NCBI RefSeq assembly: GCF_002933275.1
Contig: NZ_PSSX01000012.1
Coordinates: forward strand, 1-64,000
DNA length: 64,000 nt
Source: Marinobacter maroccanus
GTDB taxonomy: Bacteria; Pseudomonadota; Gammaproteobacteria; Pseudomonadales; Oleiphilaceae
Direction of reading: 5' to 3'
The notes beneath the pieces were generated by a model. The model worked only from the letters and a program-made list of their open reading frames with translations, was not told the DNA's origin and made no database searches. Shown here in pieces: positions 58,276-64,000 of this stretch. A program made the position numbers and the translations under genes. Position 1 is the first letter of the stretch; each line of letters opens with the position of its first letter.

Positions 58276-58666
58276 CGGCTGTCTCCGAAACCAAAAGGGC
58301 GCAGGTCTGCCGATCGCGCTCTTCGTCATCACCGTGCTGGCGTTGCTGGTCTTCGGGATGGCTCAACTGCAGCAGAGCACAGGTGAGGCTGTGAGTTTGC
58401 AGATTCAGTCGCAGAGGGCGTTTTTTGCGGCCGAGAGTGGGGCTCAGGTACGGATACAGTCTATTTTTGACGAAATCGATAATGGAATTACACCCTCCTG
58501 TCCCTCGCCAGTGACCGCATTCAGCTCTTCCGGCCTTGCTGATTGCTCGGCAACATTTGATTGTGCATTCGATAGTGCCAGTGGAGTATTCACATTGGCC
58601 AGCACTGGTTCCTGCGGGAATGGAGCAGACGCTGCAACCAGAACTGTGGAGGTGCGAGTTCAGTGA
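58265..58666 (+). CDS. mshP: MSHA pilin-like protein MshP
   Basis: This 133-aa protein resembles PilX/GspK-type minor pilins. The N-terminus NQKGAGLPIALFVITVLALL has the Gly and a long hydrophobic helix but no Glu at position 5. The later part includes QRAFFAAESGAQVRIQSIFD, which is common in this group, and four cysteines (SCPSP, DCSA, DCAF, SCGN). The missing Glu5 is as expected for a subunit at the very tip. It overlaps mshO and mshQ. Confidence 0.8.
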   Translation: MSLNGCLRNQKGAGLPIALFVITVLALLVFGMAQLQQSTGEAVSLQIQSQRAFFAAESGAQVRIQSIFDEIDNGITPSCPSPVTAFSSSGLADCSATFDCAFDSASGVFTLASTGSCGNGADAATRTVEVRVQ

Positions 58667-61600
58667 TGATGCCTTTACGAATTATTGTGCTCCTTACGCT
58701 GAGTCTCTTTTGTTTACCTTCACTCGCTCTTGCGGCTCAGTGCGGTGAGATATTTCCGCAGGGCATCACTGATAATATAAACCCGAATCTTGGTGCTGAC
58801 GGACTGGATCTCACTGGAAGGACTTTGGGTGCAGAGGCATGGCCTGCAAGCGGCGGACAGTTGGATTCGGGTGAGTACGTATTTGAGGGAACCACACTAA
58901 CGAACTATTCCCTTGAGCTGGCCCCCGGTGCAGAAGTAACCCTCTTTGTGGACGGTGACCTTACGTTCGGCGAGGGGGTCAAGGTCAATCAGGCGGGCGA
59001 GCCCAGTCAACTTCTTATTATTGTGAGCGGGTCCTTTTCGGCACCAACGAATTCAAACGCTGCCGATAAGAGAATAGCGGTAAATGGCTTCATCTATGCG
59101 GCCGGATCAATCAGCGTGGCCAATAATAACCTCTTCTCCGGCTCTCTGGCCGCAGGCGGAGCCATCAGTATTGGCAATAACCCGATAGATGCACCTCCCC
59201 AATGGTTGGATGAGGAGCGTCTTGAGGGATTATGTGAGATTCCACTCGCTGGCAACCTGGCCGTCTTCGACAATTTCGAGTCCTACCAACCAGGTGCTTC
59301 GGTCGCCGGTAATAACGGTGGTTCAAACTGGGGCGGCCCCTGGCAGGGTGTCGCGGGCCAGTCCATCATCGATACCAGTGCCGATCCTCTGGAGTTTGTG
59401 GATTCGGAAGGGCGAAGGATCCGTTCAGCCACCACCCTTGAAATCGTCGGTAACAACGACGAAATTGCCTCCCGGGCTCTGAATGAAACGTTCAGCGGTG
59501 ACACCCTGTTCCTGAGTATGCTGGTTCGTTTCACCGGGGATCCCACCAACAATGATTTTGTTGGATTCTGGATAGAGCGACCATCGTTCGGGGCATCGCC
59601 ACAGTTCGGATTGAAAGTGAACGAGGGCGGCTCCGGTACCGACGACTTCTTTGTGCGGCTGGATCAGAATGCTGACTACTCGACCGAGATTGTGCCCGGC
59701 GAGACCTACCTCCTGGTTGCCCAGTATTCGAAGGGCACGAATAACTATTTCAGTAACGCGAAGCTCTGGGTCAACCCCGAATGTGATGTGAACCCACCAT
59801 CCAGTCCGTCCGCCGAGAGAAACGTCTCGCCAAACAACAACCGGGTCAGTGATGTTTCCACTGTCGGCTTCCGCTCGGAGAATTTGTCTGGAAGCGATGC
59901 CTTTGAAATTGGCCAGGTGGCTTTAGGCGCCCGTTGGAGGGATGTTGTTCGTTGCTCGCCCGGACCCTTGTTGGAGTATCGGATGGAGCAGACGGGCCTG
60001 AACGGCACGGCTGGTGAAATTCTTGATACCAGCGGCAATAATCGCCACGGCACGTCGTTTGGCGGGTTAGCAACGTCGATAGAAAGCCCCGCAATTCCGG
60101 GAAATCCCGGAACCTGCCGCTACGGCGACTTTGACGGCTCGAACGATCGAATCATTGATGCCGACGCCGGCGATTACATCAATGGTCTGGAAGCGATCAC
60201 TGTCATGGCCTGGGTATACAACACAGCCTCGCTGTCAGGGAACGACAGGGGGATTTTCTTTACCGATGATCCCAGTGGAGGCAGGGATAACCGTCTTGGA
60301 CTCCGATACGACACTCAGGGTTTTTTTGGCGACGGCAGCAATGTCATCAAAGCCAGTGTGTTCACTGACGAATGTGATCTGAACCAGGAGTGTCGTCAGG
60401 TCGAGACAGTCTCTGGTCAGATGGTCCAGAATCAGTGGCAGCATATAGCCATGACCTGGACTACCGATGGTGAAATCAAAGTGTTTGTCGATGGTTCCCA
60501 AGTCGGCACGTCCGGTACTCAGGGCACCGGGGGAACAGGGGCCCTCGCCGGTGTGGAAAGGCTTGAGGTCGGTTTCGGCGCCAAGGGGCAGCGCTGGCAG
60601 GGTGGCATTGATGAATTCCGTATTTTCGGGGTTGCTCTCACCGAAGCGGAGATCATGGCTGAAATGAATCGCGCGTTTCCCTGTTCCGGCTTCGGCCCCA
60701 ATCATATCCGTCTGACTCATCCCGGACAGGGACTTACTTGCTCTCCGGCGGAAGTAACTGTCGAGGCCTGTGCTAACGAGGATTGTTCAACGCTGTTCGC
60801 TGATCCCGTGGAGGTGGCATTCAGTTCACCCGCGAATAACTGGGTGCCTAATCCGGTGACGTTTACTGGTCAGACCGATGTCCAGTTAAACGTCACCCAA
60901 CCAAACACAGTCACACTGGGGGCAAGCGTCGCCCCATCTGCTCAGAACCCCACGCGTTGTTTCAGCGGTGGTGTGGAGACCTGTGAGCTTACGTTCCTTG
61001 ATTCCGGCTTCGTGGTTGACGTGCCGGATCATGTCTCCGGCTCGCTGGTCAGTGGAAGCATCGCGGCTGTTCGCAAGGACGATGAAAGCGAGCGTTGCGT
61101 GCCCGGTTTCTCTGATGAGACAAAAGAGGTTTCTCTGTGGTCTCAATACAGCAACCCATCCAGCGGAACCCTGGCTGTTTCCGTCGATGGCAGCGCACTT
61201 GCAGCATCCGCCCCCGGAAGTACACGAAGCCTTGAATTCGATAGTGTTGGTGTGGCCGACTTTGAGCTCAGATATCCCGATGTTGGACGAATTACCCTCA
61301 ATGCACGCCATGAGGGCAGTGAAGAGAGCGAAGGGCTCGTGATGACCGGTAACGGAAGCTTCGTTGCCAGGCCGGCCTATTTCAGTCTCGATATCTCGGG
61401 AAATCCGGCTGCTACGGGTGTGGCAGAGGGGAACGTGTTCCGTAGCGCGGGAGAGCCCTTTCCAGTGACGGTCTCGGCGAGGAATGTGGACGATGAGATT
61501 ACGCCAAATTTTGGCAGAGAGTCCGCGCCGGAAAGTGTCGCGCTCACACCTTCATTGGTGGCTCCTGTTGGTGGATTCTTGCCACCCATTGGTGGAGCGT

Positions 61601-62721
61601 TCGGGATGTTTGGCGAGGACTGCAATGGTGACACGGCCCAGGCGGGTTCGGCGTGCGGCGAATTTAATTGGCCAGAGGTTGGCATTATCAGCCTGGAGCC
61701 ATCCCTTATAAGCGGGGCTTACCTTGGCACTGAGGATGTTGTCGGAAACGCGGTTGCCAACGTCGGTCGGTTTGCACCGGCAGACTTTGACATGCAAATC
61801 GTCGATGCCGGCGACGCGGAAGCCTACTGCTCAGTCGCAAACAGCTTTGCCTACATCGGCCAAGATCTTGGCTGGTCACCCGGTTCGGAACCTCTGCTTG
61901 AGGTCGAGGCTCTTGCGGTTGGAGGAACGGTAACCCGAAATTATACATTGGGCAGTTTTCTGAGGTTGGACAGCACCGGGATCGACCGGCTGCCGGCCGT
62001 TACAGACGAGGTAGCCTCAGGTACTGGGGGAGCGCTGCTTCCGGTGAGTGCAACGCTTGATCCGATGGCTCGTTCGGTATTTGCTCCGGGAGTGATGCGA
62101 TTTACCTTCAATGGCGGGGATGCACTCCGCTATCTGAAAGAGCCCACGGCTCGCGTGGCTCCATTCGTTCCAGACTATCGGATTGCGCTCAATGGCGTGA
62201 CTGATATGGATGGCATCAGTTCTACTCAGCCTGCCCTGTCTTTGCAGCCGAACTTCGGATTTGATTTGCGTTATGGGCGGATTGCTCTTGAAAATGCGTT
62301 CGGCCCGGAAACCCTGCCGCTGACGGTTCCAATGTTTGCCCAATATTTTGACGGCAACCGGTTTGTCACCAATGCGGATGAGAGCTGCTGGGTGTTCAAT
62401 CTGCCTGGCGATACAGATCTGGATTTTTCCGGTTCGGCACTCAGCGACGGGGATACCAGTGTGTCGGCAGTGGTTGATGGCCAAACGCAGGAAGGCTCGG
62501 TTTTGCCCGGCGACAGGTTGATACTTTCAGCACCCGGTGAGGGCAAATCAGAGGCACCGGGAAATCGGGGTATCGTTGTGGAAATGGCAGTCCCTGACTG
62601 GTTGAAGGACTTTTGGGATGATGGCCAGCCGAATGATCTGGTCAATCCTTCGGGGTTGGCAACTTTCGGCGTTTACCGTGGCAACGACCGCATTATCTAC
62701 TGGCAGGAAGTCCTGAACTGA
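58666..62721 (+). CDS. mshQ: MshQ-like very large exported protein with LamG-type domain
   Basis: This 1351-aa protein is the last gene of the MSHA locus. A signal peptide (about 1-24, ending LALAA) is followed by a beta-rich region with repeated VDGDLTFGEGVKV/GSISVANNN-like turns (about 60-190). A lectin-like region (about 200-430) comes next, then a LamG/concanavalin-type domain (about 435-670, GDFDGSNDRI, WQHIAMTW, KVFVDGSQVG, GGIDEFRIFGVALTEAEI), then a long C-terminal MshQ/DUF6701-type region. Its job is not proven; an adhesin at the pilus tip or surface is plausible. GTG 58663 and ATG 58669 are alternative starts. Confidence 0.82.
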   Translation: MMPLRIIVLLTLSLFCLPSLALAAQCGEIFPQGITDNINPNLGADGLDLTGRTLGAEAWPASGGQLDSGEYVFEGTTLTNYSLELAPGAEVTLFVDGDLTFGEGVKVNQAGEPSQLLIIVSGSFSAPTNSNAADKRIAVNGFIYAAGSISVANNNLFSGSLAAGGAISIGNNPIDAPPQWLDEERLEGLCEIPLAGNLAVFDNFESYQPGASVAGNNGGSNWGGPWQGVAGQSIIDTSADPLEFVDSEGRRIRSATTLEIVGNNDEIASRALNETFSGDTLFLSMLVRFTGDPTNNDFVGFWIERPSFGASPQFGLKVNEGGSGTDDFFVRLDQNADYSTEIVPGETYLLVAQYSKGTNNYFSNAKLWVNPECDVNPPSSPSAERNVSPNNNRVSDVSTVGFRSENLSGSDAFEIGQVALGARWRDVVRCSPGPLLEYRMEQTGLNGTAGEILDTSGNNRHGTSFGGLATSIESPAIPGNPGTCRYGDFDGSNDRIIDADAGDYINGLEAITVMAWVYNTASLSGNDRGIFFTDDPSGGRDNRLGLRYDTQGFFGDGSNVIKASVFTDECDLNQECRQVETVSGQMVQNQWQHIAMTWTTDGEIKVFVDGSQVGTSGTQGTGGTGALAGVERLEVGFGAKGQRWQGGIDEFRIFGVALTEAEIMAEMNRAFPCSGFGPNHIRLTHPGQGLTCSPAEVTVEACANEDCSTLFADPVEVAFSSPANNWVPNPVTFTGQTDVQLNVTQPNTVTLGASVAPSAQNPTRCFSGGVETCELTFLDSGFVVDVPDHVSGSLVSGSIAAVRKDDESERCVPGFSDETKEVSLWSQYSNPSSGTLAVSVDGSALAASAPGSTRSLEFDSVGVADFELRYPDVGRITLNARHEGSEESEGLVMTGNGSFVARPAYFSLDISGNPAATGVAEGNVFRSAGEPFPVTVSARNVDDEITPNFGRESAPESVALTPSLVAPVGGFLPPIGGAFGMFGEDCNGDTAQAGSACGEFNWPEVGIISLEPSLISGAYLGTEDVVGNAVANVGRFAPADFDMQIVDAGDAEAYCSVANSFAYIGQDLGWSPGSEPLLEVEALAVGGTVTRNYTLGSFLRLDSTGIDRLPAVTDEVASGTGGALLPVSATLDPMARSVFAPGVMRFTFNGGDALRYLKEPTARVAPFVPDYRIALNGVTDMDGISSTQPALSLQPNFGFDLRYGRIALENAFGPETLPLTVPMFAQYFDGNRFVTNADESCWVFNLPGDTDLDFSGSALSDGDTSVSAVVDGQTQEGSVLPGDRLILSAPGEGKSEAPGNRGIVVEMAVPDWLKDFWDDGQPNDLVNPSGLATFGVYRGNDRIIYWQEVLN

Positions 62722-62735
62722 CCCCACCTGCAAAC

Positions 62736-62769
62736 AAAAAAAGGGCCAGATGAAAGTTCCATCTGGCCC
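62736..62769 (-). terminator. Terminator of ntrC (minus strand)
   Basis: Stem GGGCCAGAT/ATCTGGCCC (62743-62751 with 62761-62769), loop 9 nt. Read on the minus strand it is followed by eight T's. On the plus strand only AAAAC follows, so it is not a good terminator for mshQ. Confidence 0.88.
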
Positions 62770-62804
62770 CAAAACATCAACGAACCCCGGCGGTCCGCCA
62801 ATCG

Positions 62805-64000
62805 TCAGTCGTCTTCGTGTTCCGGGTGATCCATCCCCAGTTCGTTGATCTTCCGGGTCAGCGTGTTTCGCCCCCAACCCAGCAGAATCGAGGCATCACG
62901 GCGGCGGCCGCCGGTGTGCTTCAGAGCTGTTTCGATCATGATTTTCTCGAACTCGGGCACGGCCGTATCGAGAATGCCTTTCTTGCCCCGCTTGAGTTCC
63001 TGTTCGGCCCAGTTTTTCAGGCCTTCCTGCCAGGTTGTCCCGGTGGTCGGTGCCTCTGCCTGGTGCAGAAGCTCCGGGGGCAGGTCATCAATGTGGATCT
63101 CGCGGCCACTGGCCATCACGGTCAGCCAGCGGCAGGTATTTTCCAGCTGGCGGACGTTGCCGGGCCAGGGCAGGGTGGTGAGGTATTCTTCGGCCTCTTC
63201 GCGCAGGATCTTGGGCTCTACGGCGAGCTCTTTCGCGGCCCGTTTCAGAAAATGCTGCATCAGTCGCGGGATGTCTTCCCGGCGCTCGGCCAGCTTGGGC
63301 AGGTGCACCCGAATAACGTTCAGGCGGTGGAAGAGGTCTTCCCGGAAGCTGCCGGCCTGCACCAGTTTTTCCAGATCCTGGTGGGTTGCAGCGATGATAC
63401 GTACGTCCACCTTGATCGGCGTGGTGCCACCCACCCGGTAGAACTCGCCATCGGCCAGAACCCGCAACAGTCGGGTCTGGGTGTCGGCGGGCATATCACC
63501 AATTTCATCCAGGAACAGGGTGCCGCCGTTGGCCTGCTCGAAGCGGCCCTGGCGGGCGGCACCGGCGCCGGTAAAGGCGCCTTTTTCGTGGCCAAACAGT
63601 TCGGATTCAATCAGATCCTTTGGAATAGCGGCCATGTTCAGGGCGATGAACGGGTGGTTTGCCCTGGGGCTGTGGTTGTGCAGTGCCTGGGCCACCAATT
63701 CCTTGCCCGTGCCGCTCTCGCCGTTGATCAGCACGGTAATGTTGGAGTGGGAAAGCCGGCCAATGGCCCGGAAAACTTCCTGCATGGCTGGCGCTTCACC
63801 GATAATTTCGGCGTTACGCTGGGCCATCTCGGCCTGGGGCTCAGCACTGGCGCGCTTTTCGTGGCTGTGGGCAATGGCCCGTTTCACCAGCGCTACCGCA
63901 TCATCCACATCGAACGGTTTCGGAAGGTATTCGAACGCGCCGGTCTGGTAGCTGGTCACCGCGCTTTCCAGATCCGAGTGCGCGGTCATGATGATGACTG
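62805..64000 (-). CDS. glnG: Nitrogen regulator NtrC (sigma54 activator), N-terminus beyond the window
   Basis: NtrC is the response regulator that, when phosphorylated by NtrB, activates sigma54 promoters under nitrogen limitation. The visible 398 or so residues cover the last third of the receiver (MTAHSDLESAVTSY, then the conserved Lys in YLPKPFD). The AAA+ domain has Walker A GESGTGKE, the sigma54-contact loop GAFTGA and Walker B LFLDEIGD. The C-terminal Fis-type helix-turn-helix reads RRRDASILLGWGRNTLTRKI. The reading frame continues past position 64000, so the start is not seen. It converges on mshQ. Confidence 0.95.
   Translation of the reverse strand, partial: VIIMTAHSDLESAVTSYQTGAFEYLPKPFDVDDAVALVKRAIAHSHEKRASAEPQAEMAQRNAEIIGEAPAMQEVFRAIGRLSHSNITVLINGESGTGKELVAQALHNHSPRANHPFIALNMAAIPKDLIESELFGHEKGAFTGAGAARQGRFEQANGGTLFLDEIGDMPADTQTRLLRVLADGEFYRVGGTTPIKVDVRIIAATHQDLEKLVQAGSFREDLFHRLNVIRVHLPKLAERREDIPRLMQHFLKRAAKELAVEPKILREEAEEYLTTLPWPGNVRQLENTCRWLTVMASGREIHIDDLPPELLHQAEAPTTGTTWQEGLKNWAEQELKRGKKGILDTAVPEFEKIMIETALKHTGGRRRDASILLGWGRNTLTRKINELGMDHPEHEDD

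Overview
The window comes from a gammaproteobacterium. Its housekeeping gene order resembles Pseudomonas and Marinobacter-like marine bacteria: rrn, then birA-coaX, then Thr/Tyr/Gly/Thr tRNAs with tuf, then tRNA-Trp-secE-nusG, and uvrA/MFS/ssb directly after the alpha operon. The presence of a full MSHA pilus locus also fits a marine genus such as Marinobacter. That genus-level call is an inference; no database was searched.

Layout. (1) 1-136: 3' part of a 5S rRNA gene and its terminator. (2) 324-5581: four co-directional genes for exported proteins of unknown function. They share one conserved block just after the signal peptide (DUF6160/Fil-like), end at a terminator and sit between the rRNA operon and birA. 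(3) 5684-8045: birA, coaX and a SPOR-domain protein, translationally coupled. (4) 8077-9813: tRNA-Thr(TGT), Tyr, Gly, Thr(GGT), a first tuf gene and tRNA-Trp. (5) 9847-21797: secE, nusG, rplKAJL, rpoBC, with a terminator after nusG, an L10-type leader before rplJ and an attenuator before rpoB. (6) 21965-26280: the str operon, rpsL, rpsG, fusA and a second tuf, with a clear sigma70-type promoter and a strong terminator. (7) 26466-40087: the S10, spc and alpha operons (rpsJ to rplQ) with secY and rpoA, including a 37-codon rpmJ. A very good sigma70 promoter precedes rpsJ, and a second one built into a 19-bp palindrome precedes rpsM. (8) 40192-40284: a 26-bp perfect inverted repeat between the convergent rplQ and uvrA genes. 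(9) 40310-45270: uvrA (minus strand), a YajR-like MFS transporter and ssb. (10) 45501-62721: a 17-gene MSHA type IV pilus locus (mshI, a PilN-like gene, J, K, L, M, N, E, G, F, B, A, C, D, O, P, Q), interrupted only by a REP-like element after the major pilin gene. (11) 62805-64000: the 3' part of ntrC/glnG on the minus strand, with its terminator.

How it works together. Most of the window is the core transcription and translation machinery with its usual autoregulatory leaders. The two accessory blocks both concern the cell surface: the 5' cluster of exported proteins and the MSHA locus. The MSHA locus encodes an inner-membrane platform (MshI, PilN-like, J, G, F), a secretin with pilotin-like partners (L, K, M, N), an extension ATPase with a c-di-GMP-binding type N-terminus (MshE), major and minor pilins (A-D, O, P) and a very large lectin-like tip protein candidate (MshQ). 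The most unusual points are the four-gene exported cluster, the two palindromic elements, a Pro-to-Leu change at a normally invariant EF-Tu position in the second tuf copy, and the promoter embedded in a palindrome ahead of rpsM.
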